The notes under the pieces were generated by a model. That model did not search any database. It saw nothing but the letters and a program-made list of their open reading frames with translations, and was not told the origin of the DNA. Positions 10,864 to 24,790 of a stretch of 64,000 nucleotides of DNA are shown piece after piece. Position 1 is the stretch's first letter; each line of letters opens with the position of its first letter. This DNA is from Serilophus lunatus (Eukaryota > Chordata > Aves > Passeriformes > Eurylaimidae), in contig VXBA01001345.1 in assembly GCA_013399895.1 (NCBI GenBank), positions 248,001 to 312,000 on the forward strand, in the 5' to 3' direction. The position numbers and the translations under genes are program-made.

Positions 10864-13851
10864 CTGAGGGCAACAGAGACAAATAGACCCCTCAGTAGCA
10901 CGTTGAAGTGGAATGCCAAGAAAATGAGACTTTTTAGAGGAACTGTGCTCTAAGCACAAACAGAGAAATAAAAAATACTTGAGATCTGAAGCTCTACGCC
11001 TTTTAACCTGCACAACTTCTTTTATCTGAGGCAAAAACATGTCAGATATTTTCTCTTAAAAAAGTAATACTTTTTTCACCAGAGCATTATAAGACTTATA
11101 AAGTAGCTATATAGCATTTCAGAATTGCAAAGTTCTGAATCAGCACGCTTGTTTTGCCCATACCTACCCCTGCTCCTGAATTGCAAGGAAGGGAATATTA
11201 GGAATATTATATTTCATTCACTTATTGAAGATGGAGGTTTCTGCAAAACAGCTGGAGCCATGGTAGAAAAATCTCCCACAAATGTATTTTATCAATCACT
11301 GCAAACCAATATAGCACACCACCTGGTAAAGTTAAAGAAGTTAGTAGAGTTTGCTGTCTATTAGTAAATTTTCCACTACAGTAAAATAAAGTAAAAATTC
11401 TTACTTTACATTCTATTTTCCAAATTGCCTTTGTTTGGCACTAGAACATGTCAGAATCAGTCAAAATAAAAACCATTTAATACCTTCACTGCTTCACACA
11501 GAGCTTTTGCTAACTGTATAGATTATTTTATTACAGTGAAAAAAATCCATTAATTGGTGCAATTTCTATGCGCTTGTTGTAATGCTCATTACAGAAGACA
11601 TTTTATATGTCATCGCTTAGCAAGCAGAATATGTGCTTTTGATATATCACTTTCTACATTCATTAATTGCAAGGATATCAAGATTACACTTTTGAAAACT
11701 GCAAGCTGCAAAGCTCATTATTAAGTTTTCAAACATAACAAGCTCTAAAAAATTAAATTAAAAATTCATAATAAAATTTCATAATTCAGCAATTGCAATT
11801 TAGTCCAATGTATGGGAATGGAAAAAGTGATCATTGGTAGAACAACCATTACTGAATCATACAGAGAATCATAGGTAAGACCAGATACTGGAAAACAATT
11901 AACATATGGAGGGGGTTCCCAGAGCCCATAAATTTGAAAAAACAGCTTCTGAGCTTAAGTATTTCAAATTAAGCTTTTCACGCCTTTCTTGTTGCATCAC
12001 CTGTCTGCGATTTAGAAGAAAAGATATTCTCGCCCATTCTGTGGCTTGTCACCTTAAGTTTAAGGTTTGCTACGAGGAAGACATTTTAGGAATAAGCAGC
12101 TTTCAGGAAAAAACAGCTTTCAGTGAAGACTAAAGAATGCCACCAACTAAAATGCTAACAAGTAAAGTCCAACTGCCATTGCACTGAACTGTTTTATGAG
12201 CATAATACTGGATCTAGGGAACAAAAGGAAAAAAGAGAGGTCTTGGAAGAATATCAAGACTATAGCCAAACATAGCGAACTGCAAGGAGGAACATCTCTA
12301 GCATTTTGATAATAGAAGTCTGATTTTCTCTATGCTGTGTGCCATCAAAAGAAACTTTGCATCCTGTTCATCCTGACAGGTCACTCTTTTCCCTGGACTT
12401 GTACAGGCAAATATCCTCTCACTTAAAGGCAAAGGCCATCTCAGTTTGGTTTCCAATGAACTATGACGATAAAAATATTTCTTCTTGTTGACCCAATTAG
12501 ACATGAGCTGACTCTGAGAACAGAACAGTACTGTTTTGTTTTCTCCTTGAGCAAGTTAAATCAATGCCATGCAATTTATCAGCTCAATATGCTTCCAGAA
12601 GCTCTTCTGTGTTACTTGGAAAAACAATAGTAACAACCACATCTGCTGGAAAATTATATACTTGTCTGAGTTCTTTGCTTCAGTGATTTCTCTCCTTGAA
12701 TTCTGCTCGAATTTTGTGCCCGAACAAACTTTTGTTGTGCTGTTATTCTGTCCAGACAATGGTGGTAACTATTTTCTCTTACTAATGGTTGTTTTTTAAA
12801 GTAATAAAAAGTGTTTTTCAAAAATTATTTGAGCAACTCCAATTTTTTAAGCATATATTTCTGTTACATTCCTTTTGTCTCAACAGGACCATGGATTCTT
12901 GTTCACATCAAGTCTTGAATATCTTCTTCCTCAGAAGCTAGGCCATCCTTCCTAATAGCCCTCTTCAGAACCAGATGGCTAATTTAATACTTCCATTTTT
13001 AGGGAGCTGGATGGAAAACAAATTTATTATTCAGAAACCAATCCAAGAAAATATGGCTCCCTTTCCAATTACACTGGTTTTATTATCTCTTTTCACACTT
13101 CTTAGGAAAACTGTATAGAGCCTGAACATATTTGATAGGCAATCTATATTGTTCTGATCTACTTTTGCAACATGTGAAATACAGCTTTCAGAAACAGACA
13201 TATTCAGTAAGTGTATTTTACTTTTAATCTGTTGAGTAAAACAACCTGAGAAAGTATTAGCATTGTTTACTTTTGTAAAGAAATCTGTATCACTGACCTA
13301 AATCGATGTTTTTACTGAAGAGGTGTTAAAAGGAAAAATGTACTTCAAAAATAGTTAAAATTCATTTATTGTCCTTCTTAAAGTCAATTTATTTTTTTTT
13401 CAAGGTCTTGTATGATGAAATCCATGTCATTGGCACTTCTCATGGACGTGTGAGCCTCAGCGATGGACATGACAGTTCATGGACATAAAATTAACACGGT
13501 AAGTATTTTGGTACTTGTCTTTTCTGGCGCTTAAGCCCTTCCCACTTCATCAAATTATTATATTTTCTAAATTACACATGAAAAATTAGAAATTTGCATT
13601 TTTAAGTCAGACAGATCAATGCACAGCCTTATAATGGATCACAGCATTTAATTATAATAATTATTAAATTATGGGGGAAGCCACGATTAAATGGTAGTTC
13701 CAGCTTCCTGAAAATGTAGAAATTCTGTGTGAAAATGTAAATGCATTATAAACAAATAAATTCCAAATTCTCAGTAATTAATTTTTGCCTGCAAAATGCA
13801 GTTTTTGATCAAAGCTCCTCAGAACATGATCCTTCTTGGACTGACGAAACC

Positions 13852-13898
13852 TTGAAGAGGAAACATGAAATGTTCCTTGAAAAGGAAACATGAAATGT
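13852..13898. repeat. 22-bp near-tandem duplication, period 25
   Basis: A unit beginning TTGAAGAGGAAACATG at 13852-13873 recurs at 13877-13898 with one A/G change, separated by TCC. Confidence 0.9.
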
Positions 13899-16506
13899 GT
13901 AGACATTCTGCTATGTTTATGGAAGAAAGACAGCTCTGCTTTGAACCAGGGCTCTTTTCCTGTGACTTAAATGTTCATGCAGTTTAAGATACCACAACTG
14001 CATTGGCTCGAATCAATCTCAGTTCTGCAACAAATATTTTAATTGACACAAATACATAACAAATCAGATATTCTAATCCTGAGATAGAACTTCCTTGCTA
14101 GACTTGGCAGCATTCATTTCTCTTCTCCCCTTCATTCCAATTGGTATATCTGCTATTTGCATCTACTGTACAGCAGCACACACTGTGCTTTTAGTTTTGT
14201 CCTTTTCTGTGCAGAAGTATTACTGACACAGTATGCTGAAAAATCAATAGTGTGTACAGAACAGATGTGGATTTCATTTGTGAGCCACATGAAAGTGATA
14301 GATTTCAAAGGGAGATATTTCCGTTTTATGCTATGCTGATGTTTTGGCTTAATTTGAGAATTTCTCTACATTCTGTTTTTCAAAAACCAGACTATTAATT
14401 TCAAGATCAAGACACATATACAGGTATGCATTTTATATGTAAATAGGATAAAGACATGTATATACCGACGTGTATAGTCATAGCCAACGCACACAGGGAA
14501 AGTCATGATAACAAAATACTGTGTCTGTTTAGCAATCCATGTTACCATCAGTGCTGATATTGACTCAACAAACTATAAACCCAATACAGTTTCTTTTTTT
14601 GAAGAAGATGGAGAGTAGATGTATATTCTTTTAAAGTATCCATAAAATACTCTGCTAGAAAGTGTAAGAATTTCTATTTGAAACAAGATGACAGGAAAAT
14701 AGTATCTTACAATGGTGTTCATACCAGCCAAGTAGACAGCATTATTTTCAGCCATTGCTTCTTTAAAACAAAACTAAAAAAGAATTGAAACAAATCAACC
14801 CACAAACCGCTTACAGATGATTTTGAGTTGACAGGTTTGAATATATTATGTTAACTCTGAATCGGTTTTCATATATCATCCTTTACCTTGGTCCAGTTGA
14901 AAATTATACAAGTCATAAATTAGCTTTAAACAAGTTTTGAATCAGCTTGGAACTAGTTTTCAAATTAAAGAGCTGTCAGTATATTACATGGTACTGTCAT
15001 TTTATTACCCCAATCAATTCTGTGTGGCCTGAGGTAGAAAGAAAATGGATGCTGTCTTCATTTGCAAACGGTTTATCTCTCACACCAGGCTGTGAAAACA
15101 TGACTGCAGTAATGAATTGAAAGCCAAAGTTACTGACAAAGACTTCTAACAGTAACAAAGGAGGAGTATTTGTCCCCCTTTAGACTTACAAAAAGCAAGG
15201 GTGGGGGAAGCCCTTTCTGAAACTTGAAGACAGCTTCTCACACCTGAAGCACTATGGTATGAAATTAGCACAATTTTACTGAAGTGCTAAAGTGCCTCAC
15301 AGAATACCATTTCCAGTGCTGCACAGAAAAACCCTTCCTCAGTCAGACTGACAGTGACTCCAGCCCAGACCATGGAACACCCCTCCACCAGGGGATCAAC
15401 TACTCCTACTGTCCCTATTCTCTCTAACACCCCAGGGGCATACTTTGAAAGTATTCACAGCATCTTAGCCAGAATTTGGGAAAATCCGGTGCAGATAGGA
15501 TATCTATAGCTCTATACAGTTCACAGGTGGCCAAAGTAAATCCCCAGAAAAAATTTAGAGTTCATCTCAATCTACTTACAGGGGAAATCAATCACTTTGC
15601 TGTTCCTCAGATTTTACCCTATATTAGTTAATGAGGCAAGAATATGGGCTTTAAATTTTTAAGTCAGGCTCCACAGTTGTAAAATTTCCTTTCCTCTTTC
15701 TATTCTGCCTTTGTCACACTCTTTATGCTGATTTTATTCAATATCTGACAATCTCTTCTCTTCTGCCCTCTCCAAAGACAGGAAATTACAAATGTAACCT
15801 CTAACATCCATGTGCTAACCTCCTACGCTGCCAGTCACAGAGGCAACAGCGATGTTATGTCCTTGGCTATTTTTTCTCTGTCTTGAGAAGGGGATGATGA
15901 CTTCTATGTTTATACACTGTTGAAACAACAGGGTCTCATTCTCAGCTCACTCTGAAATCACTTGAGTTCAAGTAATAAAACTTAAGCTAGCTCTAAAACC
16001 TCTGCCTTCTTTTAAAGACAGAAACAAACCAAAACCCTTTTAATTCTCTGTTTTCCATATATAGAAACAATTACATTCATTAGCCTTGCACTACTTTTGC
16101 TTTTTTCCTTCAAACATCCTGTGCAATATGAAGGAATTAATAAAGCTACATGTTTCCAATAAATACTCATCTGTTCCAATTTATTATCTTTCTATCTTCC
16201 AATAAACTACAACACTCACAAAGCATGCTTGCACCTTTGAACATCTACCTACATTTCCAAGTGCAAATGGTAAAATCCCACCTGCGTTGTTTTAAAATAA
16301 GCATGTTAGTTTACTAGAAGTGTTTGAAAGGAAACAGGATCATGTTTTCTCTGGATGCCTTCTTCAAATGGAAAAAAATCATTTACATATATTTAGAGCT
16401 AGAAAGAGCACTCTCAAAATAATGTTTTTCATATTTATTCTTCCCATTTTATCACATGCAAATAGAAACACCAAACAGGAGAACGTTGTACTCTTTGAAG
16501 GTATTA

Positions 16507-16770
16507 TCATTCACTGACCTCTGGAACCTGAATTAGTTTCCCCTTTCTAACTTGCATATATTCTGCATTTCCATTACTCACTGTGCTAATCCTACCTCTC
16601 CTGGGACTGAATTCTCCACCTTCCAAATCAAACTCTCCTAGATTATTGTATTTCCCTTTTACTTTCTCATCATTCACTATTTCCCAACATTCAAAAGCTA
16701 TTCTTTTAGCTACCCTTTCAGTAGCTGTTTTTTCTGACATCAGAATTCTTTGAACTCTATTAAAAATCAA
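16507..16770 (-). other. Unexplained 87-codon open frame
   Basis: An uninterrupted minus-strand frame in AT-rich intron sequence, entered after a TAA and ended by TGA. The first ATG is at residue 11 (MSEKTATERVAKRIAFECWE). The product is charged, rich in Glu, Lys, Arg and Asn, with no membrane segment. Two donor-like sites in phase 0 lie inside or at its end (ACA|GTGAGT within ...GRIST, and GAG|GTCAGT at ...QVPE). The nearest usable acceptors are not in phase 0, so it does not slot cleanly between the two PHF14 exons. I do not recognise the protein. It could be a cryptic exon, a relic of a mobile or viral coding region, or chance. Confidence 0.2.
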
Positions 16771-17460
16771 CTCTTAAAATACTGTAATTAATAAAATCAC
16801 ATTAGAATACAAAAAGAAGGTAATTAAACTTCAAATTATAGACTCAGCACACGAATCTCATTTTGTATGTATAAAATAAAGAAAACCACTTTCCTGTTAT
16901 TGTCATGGATTAAAGCCACATTGACTCAAACTTTTGGCAAAAATTTGTGTACGAACATGTATATCATCACCAGTAATTTTTAGAATTTCTTCACTAAAGG
17001 GAAAAAGCCAATATCCATCTTTTTTGTGTGTGCTAAATCTCCTATGTCTTGCATAATTTGGTAATTATCTGGTGCACCAGAGCAATAGATTTTATATGAA
17101 TATCCTTTTGAAGCATATTAATATACTGACAAGACTGCAGTCCTATGCCATTATCCCTGCATGTAAGAGTAACTCAATACTTTTTCTCCTTTTTGTCCAC
17201 ACTGCTTTCTTCCTATATATTGTTCAGCTATATTTTTTTTTTCAAATTATGAATTAGGTTATAGGCATATACTATAGCCTAGAAAGTTATTTTTGTCCTA
17301 ATTTTATATTTTACAGAGTTTCTAGAAGTTATTTTATGAAGTTCTAAACACTCTTTAAGACAGTACACAGATAATTTATTACTGCTCAATCAGGATATTT
17401 CATCTTCCCCAAGACTGTTCTGTACAGCTCTGATCTCTCCAATCCTTTTTTCCACTGTCT

Positions 17461-17482
17461 AAAAAAAAAAAAAAAAAAAAAA
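17461..17482. repeat. Poly(A) run, A22
   Basis: Twenty-two consecutive A residues. No retroposed gene or LINE tail is recognisable just upstream, so it is treated as a simple repeat. Confidence 0.9.
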
Positions 17483-20400
17483 TAATGACTGGAGTTGCGA
17501 AACAAATTCTCAAACACGGCACAAGCATCTACAGTCACAATGTGTTGTGCTTACTCTGAAGCTGTGTGTATGTTGCATGTAACTGCAATTGTTGACTTTA
17601 ATATATTTACAAAATTATATGTGTACCTTTAATCTAACATTTAAACTACATTTTCTAAACAGATGTACAAAGCCATCTAATATCACTCCTGGAAGGCAGT
17701 GCTGCAGCTACAATTGCTCCATCCGTAAGGCTACATCTGGGTTTGCAGTTGTCAGCTTCCTTAAGCAATGTTTTATTCCCTCAGAAATGACTGGGATGGG
17801 GGTGGGGGGCAGACTACAGTGAGAAGTTCATACAGTCATATTAGAAAGTTTTAACCAGCTAAATTTCTTTTCAAGTCATGCATAAATTGTTCCAAACTTT
17901 CCATGCTTTTGGATTGCAGAGGCGGTGACAACCTGGGAGTAAGGTACACCACCAAACTTACTTTTACCTCTCCGGGTCAAGCTGCACATTTGCACAATTT
18001 ATGGTTGAAATAGTTTGCTTTAGTCCATTTCAGCAGCTTGAGAGAAAGCATACACAAAATTTGCTCACAATATTTGGCTAATACTTAACTTGAATGAGAA
18101 GATTGAGCACTTGAGAAGATCTCTGCTCCAAAAAGCAGCTGCTTTATTTTAACAAAAATAGAATGTAGCTCAGAAAAGGCTTTCTTTCAAGCACACAATC
18201 TTCAGATATTATGCATCAGCATGCAGAGTGTGTCTGTCAGATGTTGGAACAAAGCTTTAAATTGTACCATCTAACTTAATTCTGAAGACAGGGTCAGCAC
18301 ATTCACAGGGTTGGGGTTTTATTTTCATCTTTTGAGAAGTCCTTTAAGTAATATTTATTTAGCTCCTTACATCTTCATCAGCACTGATTCTTGCTTTTCA
18401 ACTCCTTGAAGTCCAGATTTTCCTAACATAATGCAAAACAGAGTGATATTAAAATGTGTGATCACCAAAAGCATCACAAAATTGTCAAAGGCTACTTATT
18501 AAATCTAGACTAGTTTTCATCTCTTCCCACTTCCAGATTTTTTTTTCAAGTAACAAGATGAAATAAAGAGAAGGATTGCATAGTTCAGAATTTTTTGTAG
18601 TCTGAGTTTTATTGCATGAGTTTTATACCTCTCTAAATTATCCTCACATGGCACCCACTTATCTGCCTCTTGTTTCAGATGTTTTCTGTAAGTGCTTTAC
18701 TCTGCTCTGGGGGAGGGTTCTCTGTGTGTCCTCCACATTCTCCTTTCCACTTTCCTGCAACCCTATTTTTTAATTCATCCCATCTTTCCCTATAAGGGCT
18801 TCTGTGTATTCTCCAAGTAGAATTTTATCATTCCTATGAATGTGTGTGTGCTTACAGTTCCCCTTTTACACCAAGGGTGCTTCTTGCAGTCCCATTGTTT
18901 TTGCCATTGTGCTTTTCTCTCTTCTGCTCTTCCTCTCTCTATTCTTGAAAAGTACCATTATTTATTTTCAACTGATAGAGCAGAAAAGTAACACATTAAT
19001 TCAAGGCTATAAAGATATTTCTATCGTTTCCTAAAAAAACTGTCTCCAAAAATGTTTCATATACCCTCCTTCTCATATCCCTCTAACATCTGAACATGCT
19101 AAATTAAAAAAAATTATCTTGGTCATCCTTTAAGAACCTTCAAACAAATGTTAGGAACACTGTTTTGTGAGAGTCCATGATTTATTCACTCATGCTAGTC
19201 ACTAGAATAATTAGAGAGTATTTCCATATAACTTTGTAACACTAAATAGAGAGACATACTCTTATTAATATAAAGTAGCCAGCTAAAACACTAGGATATT
19301 TTATGTTGTCACACTGAGCTGCACAGACAATGGCATGTTTACTAAAAAGGGAATGAACAGCCCAGTTGACATAGTTTAAGATGTGACATTAATCAGCCTT
19401 TTTTTGCTGAGCTTACAGGAACTGAAAGGTCACAACTACTGCTGCAGCTTTAAAGCATCTTCAGAAAGGCCTGGAAATTCCTCATTCTTCCCTAATTAAG
19501 AACACTTCAAATGATATATGGAATGATAAGGCTAAATTCATGCAAAATGTCAAGTTTACTGCCTTGTTTCTAAGGCATATTTATATTTTCCCTGTAATGG
19601 TTTTTTGGTTTGGGTTTGTTGGGGTTTCTTTAAGATTACATCTTCCAGAAAAAAATTCCTTTTTGTTTCTCATCTGTAGTAGAAAAAACACATCAAGTCC
19701 CTTACTCTTAAATAAGGTTGCTTAACATTACAGGCCAGATGCTTTCAGTTAAAATGATACGAATACAATGACTACACAAACATACAAATGATAACATTTA
19801 ACACCCTAGCAGTATATATCTGTGTATTACTTTTTAGGCTTTTGATCTTAAAACTATTACTATGTGAATTCCAGAAATAACCAGAATAGGAATGAAACAA
19901 CTTTTGTAGTTGATTAAACTAAAATAAAAACATACCTTTGATACAGCATACGTAAGAGTCACTTCATACCAGTAAACTGTGAGGTGACAGGAACAGCTCT
20001 TTAGAGCAAAGCAGTTGGTGTTGAGGATCAGCCAAATGTACAGTTCACAGTTCAAAGATATGACTAGACTGGTCATGAAGACAGTATGCCGCTCAGCCGT
20101 CAGAATAGAGTCTTGGCTGTAGTGCTCCTTGACAGGCACTCACTTTGCACACTCTCGAAACCACTCTATAAAGTGAACCAAAGCATAGCACCTGGTGGCA
20201 ACTGGGTAATTCCTTTCAATCACGCAGTCCTGACCTTAACCAAAATGCTAAGAGAAATATATACTAAGATACCTCTGAATAAAATCCATTAAGTTCAGCA
20301 CACCAGAATGTAGACCCATTTAAGCTAACAATAGGAATTTTCAAAATAACAAGGTACTTTAAATACCAGCTTTATTCAGAATTCAGCAGTGTCACCCTGG

Positions 20401-22164
20401 ACCATCAAAAGTTCCCTTCCTCCTCCTGAGATTCACTGCAATGAAAGCTCTCTAGGGTTTAACAACTGTCCCTACTTTTCTCCTGCTTATTTTTTCCCAA
20501 ATTAAAAAATAAAAAAAGAGACAGACACAATTAATGCCTTATATTCAGATAATGGCTTGACTGCTGCCCTGAATTAACTGGTGAACAAATTCAGTCATCA
20601 TAGGAAAGATCTTGGTTCACTGTCCTCTTCTTATGATGGTTCAAAATGGTATTTCACAAGGGATTGCTTAAACCATCTTACTATTCTTTAGCTGAAGCAG
20701 GTCACTTCGCATGGAAGAATGAGTTAGTGGGTAAAGTGATTCATGGTGTCTTAACCAGGGCCCTTACTGTCTTCTGATTATTTCACTATTTTTATATAAA
20801 GGAGCTTTTCAGTCTCAGCCTACGCTGTACCCGAAAAGCACATAAACAACAACAGGTCAATAGTTCATTCAGTGAGAGAATAAATAGCAGACTAAAAAAA
20901 TCAGAGCTCCCAAATCTCAATCTTCTTGTATTTTCTTGTAATTACTTTTTAAATGTAAGATTCTTGAATCTATCCTTACACGAAAACAGACATCTTGTAA
21001 TAACCTTCAAAAAGTTGCTTGCCACTAGCAAGTTACAAACCAAAACATTTAGTACACCATTTTGCTCTGAAATTCCTGTGTCTTGTGCAGTACATTTAAC
21101 CTAACCAAGCAGAGATGCGCGGTAGAAGAAAACCGTAGAGCAAACTGTATATTCACATCGTACACAATACGCTTTTAAATATTAGTACCTGCTATGTATC
21201 CTTATTTATTGCACAGGACTGGTTACAGATTTAATATTCATTATGTCAATGACTATCTCAATCTGCTGACACTCTTCTATTTCCAAAAATAAACATGTGA
21301 TGCAATTAACTCACTCTAAGTACACTTGTGTGTACCTTCCACAAATATTGAGTTATCTTGCTATTTCCTTTTTGATACTTCTTTTCTTTGGCTATTTATA
21401 CCATATCTGAAAGGATATCATCTGCCCTTCAGTCCTCATGAGATTAGTAGCTAAAAGAAATCTTGATATCTATAGATTCCAAGGTTTTTCTACATACAGA
21501 ATCTTTTGGTACTGTTTGTCGCAGCTGAAATGCATGAAGCCTTTTCAAAGATGCACAGGTGTTTCAAAACACTGAACCAGATAACCATTTTTAACTGTTA
21601 CTAAAGACACATTTATTAAAAAATCTCAGATAAACTTGCTACCGGAATTTAACAATGCACTACACATTTTAAAGGTTTTGTGAAAATTTTTTTAAAAGCC
21701 ATCTTAAAACTTTATATAATTTTTGTGCATTTTCTTGGTAGAGCTGATTGTAATGCTCTTGCAGTTATATTCTCACACAAGCTATCTGCCGAGCCAATTT
21801 TAAGAGGATGAAACTTTTCTGCTACAGAATGCTAAAATCCAAGCAATGAGACACTCCTTTGAGGAGAAAGTGGCTGACACAGCAGAAATCAGCAATGCCC
21901 AGATGTCTTCTGCAAAATGTGATTAAATGTAGCTGGCACTAAGAGAATTTCTGTTTGAGAATGGCAACTGAATCTCACTTCCACTATCTAACACGACAAC
22001 GAAAAGCAAATCTTGACTGTACTAAAATTCATTACTTCATAAAATGGCACTCTTTTTTGGTTTCTTCCCCCCTCTCCTTTCTCTCTCCTGGCTCAATATG
22101 ATTAGATTTTGCCCATGCAGCATTAGCAATTTATACTCATGAGTGACACTTTACCTAAAGTGAC

Positions 22165-22178
22165 ATATATATATATAT
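22165..22178. repeat. (AT)7 microsatellite
   Basis: A perfect AT dinucleotide run of 14 bp. Confidence 0.85.
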
Positions 22179-24095
22179 GCATGTATTTCTTTGGAAGACT
22201 TGAAAATAAAATGAACCTTGAAATTAAACATGAACAATTAACAATGTGTTCAGATCTTACCCCGAGACTAACAATTAAAGGTAGAATCATATAGAATATG
22301 ATTATAGTCAATATGCTAAGATAATCTGCAGGGTAATAAAGCTGGACTAGTGAGGAATTAAAACACATCATTCTTCTTTAATTATATACCTTCTAGTTGT
22401 ATGTAAAACATAAGGCAAGAAATATAATTCTAGTAAATAAATTTACCTCAGAAATACGGTAGCAACAGAACAGTACTTTGCAGAATTAGAGCAGAATGGG
22501 ATGTCACCAGCCTCCAGACATACCTTTGCACATCAGGAGTCCCTGTTTATGCCACTGCAAAAACCACACCTTGCTATTTTCTGTTGAGTGCTTAATTCTT
22601 CATGAATATTCAAATAAAAAAAGATTATGCACAATGGAAATGTTCTTTCAGCTTTTTTTAATATCGCCCTCCTGGCAGCTTATAACACCTAATCCAAAAA
22701 CTTAATCAAGACTCAAAAGGTTGAAAAATTAAAAAGTCAATTACAAGCTTTTCATTCACACTTGTTTTCAGACATTGCATAAATCAACGCATCTTCAACT
22801 AATTAAGTACATAACAATCAAAATTTCCACTAGTATTGTTAATGTAAAGTAGTCAATTAAAGTGGTCAATTACAATTTATTGCTGAATTTGTTTATGGCT
22901 CCGCTGTCAGCATGAACTATCAATACCCAAAAGGTTCATTATTTTAGGAACTCTACAAGGAGGGAGACAACTGGATTGATGAATAGCATGTACACTAGTG
23001 GTGTAAGATTTGAGGCTTTGGCAGCTACAATGCAGTGACTTTCACACACGTGTGTCTTCCTTTTGTGACTTAGCTTGAAAGGGAATGTAAAATGGAGAAA
23101 ACTTGCATTAAAACTACTATCTCTGAGTCTTTTACTTTTCAATATAGCACCTTCAATATGCAAAATTCACTGTCACATTGCTGCTCAATATTGTAAATAT
23201 CTAGAAATTGATTTTCAAAGGCACGAAAGTCTCCAGTTCTGAAAGGAGCAAGCAACCTTGTTTCCTCTGTCCTTCTTAGACACTACTCTTCTTTCAGCGT
23301 TCTCAAATTCTTTGAGAGTATACATATCTGCATATCAAAGAGGAGATATAAAATCTTCCTGTTGTGGGGTGCTGCTCAGGGCTGAAAAAGTGCTCTTGTG
23401 TTGTTTTTTTCTCTCATGCTGTGTTAGCATAAAACCACATTCAGTGGCTTCACTTCAATCATGACACTAGCTGATTCCTGGATTTTTCCCAATTGCAGCT
23501 GGGTCCCACCAGAGATTTCTTGCCACTCAGTACTAGAGTGGCAGGCAACACAGGCTGTAAATTCATTTTGTCATGGCTTAGGAAGAGTAAGTCACGATTC
23601 AGTAGCAGAGCTATTACCCAGATAAACCATAATTGTAAGCAGATTGTGTTGGAAGCATAATTTAAAGAAGGTACAGAGTAGCAGTGGCATTTCTAACAGC
23701 TGCCCATGAAGAAATTTTGCTTCCTTAACCACTACCTTAGGGTAAATAGTATCTATTATAACTAAACTAGAGGTTTAGTGATTTAAATATTAGATTGTGT
23801 ATATTCAGATTACATGCATTAAAAATGTACAACCATTATGCTGTTTATGATTTGTCTCCAGTACTTTATTAATCAGATACATCTTAAATGTTTCATTGGC
23901 AATTGGACACAGGTGTGCATTTTAACCAAAGCAACAATTCATGACCAAGCTCATTTCTTTTTTTCACTTCAGTAACACATTTTTAGTCACAAAAAAGCAA
24001 AATTATCAAGACAACTTATGAAAAGCAGGACTACCTCAGTAATAATTTGATTCATGTGACATTCACAAAGCTTCATGAAAAAATAATTTGTTCCA

Positions 24096-24790
24096 TTTTT
24101 GTATTGTCTTTGCACAATGTTTTTGTATTGTGTTTGCACGGCAAGGTTTTGGCAGCAGGACAGAGGGCTGTAGTGGTGGCTTCTGTGAGAAGCTGCCAGA
24201 AGCTTCTCCTAGGTCTGATGGAGCCAATGCCAGCTGGCTCCAAAATGGACCCACCACTGGCCGAGGCCAAGCCCATCACCAACAGCGGCAGTTCCTCGGG
24301 GATAACGTTTTTAAGAAGGGTAGAAAACCTTTGCAACAGAATCTGGAGAGGAGTGAGAGAAGCAACTGTGCAGAGACCAGAGAAGAAGGAGGGGGAAGAG
24401 GTGCTCCAGACATTGGAACAGAGATTTCCCTGCAGCCCTTGGTGCAGATCATGGTGAGACAGGCTGTCCTCCTCCAGTCCATGGAGGTCCATGGTGGAAC
24501 AGAGATGCATCCACCTGCAGTCCATGAAGGACCCCACGCTGGGGCAGGTGGATGCACAAAGTAGGCTATGACCCCCTGGGAAGCCAGTGCTGGAGCACCG
24601 TCCTGGCAGGACCTGTGAACCCGTGGGAGAAGAGCCCACGCTGGAGCAGGTGTGTTGGTAGGACTAATGACCCTGCTGGAGCAACTTGTTCCTGGAATGT
24701 ACCCTCTGGAAAGAGGCACATGCTGGAGCAGTTTGTGAAGAACTGCTGCTCCCATGCTAAGACAAAGAACAGTGCGCAAAGTTTCAGCTT
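24096..24790 (+). mobile_element. GC-rich dispersed avian repeat, probably ERV/LTR-derived, degraded
   Basis: This block stands out by high G+C and by open frames on both strands that overlap one another (167-188 codons on the minus strand, 136-158 on the plus strand), a result of few AT-rich stop codons rather than coding. It opens with a 24-bp tandem duplication (TTTTTGTATTGTCTTTGCAC at 24096, and again from 24120 as TTTTTGTATTGTGTTTGCAC). The downstream half repeats a short motif GCTGGAGCA or close variants at about 24538, 24587, 24640, 24673 and 24722, in a region of CCATGG-rich units. The sequence resembles a dispersed repeat that I remember from bird genomes and associate with endogenous retroviral elements, but the exact class and ends are not secure. 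No intact retroviral gene is present. Orientation is inferred from memory of the family. Confidence 0.65.

Noticed and set aside
18310..18345. Minus-strand KDENK segment considered as the start of the EDENEAER tail
   Set aside because: It matches three residues only, then diverges.
24063..24103. Minus-strand MEQ... followed by a stop, considered as the short PHF14 tail
   Set aside because: Only three residues agree with the tail, and it lies at the edge of the GC-rich repeat with no acceptor in phase.
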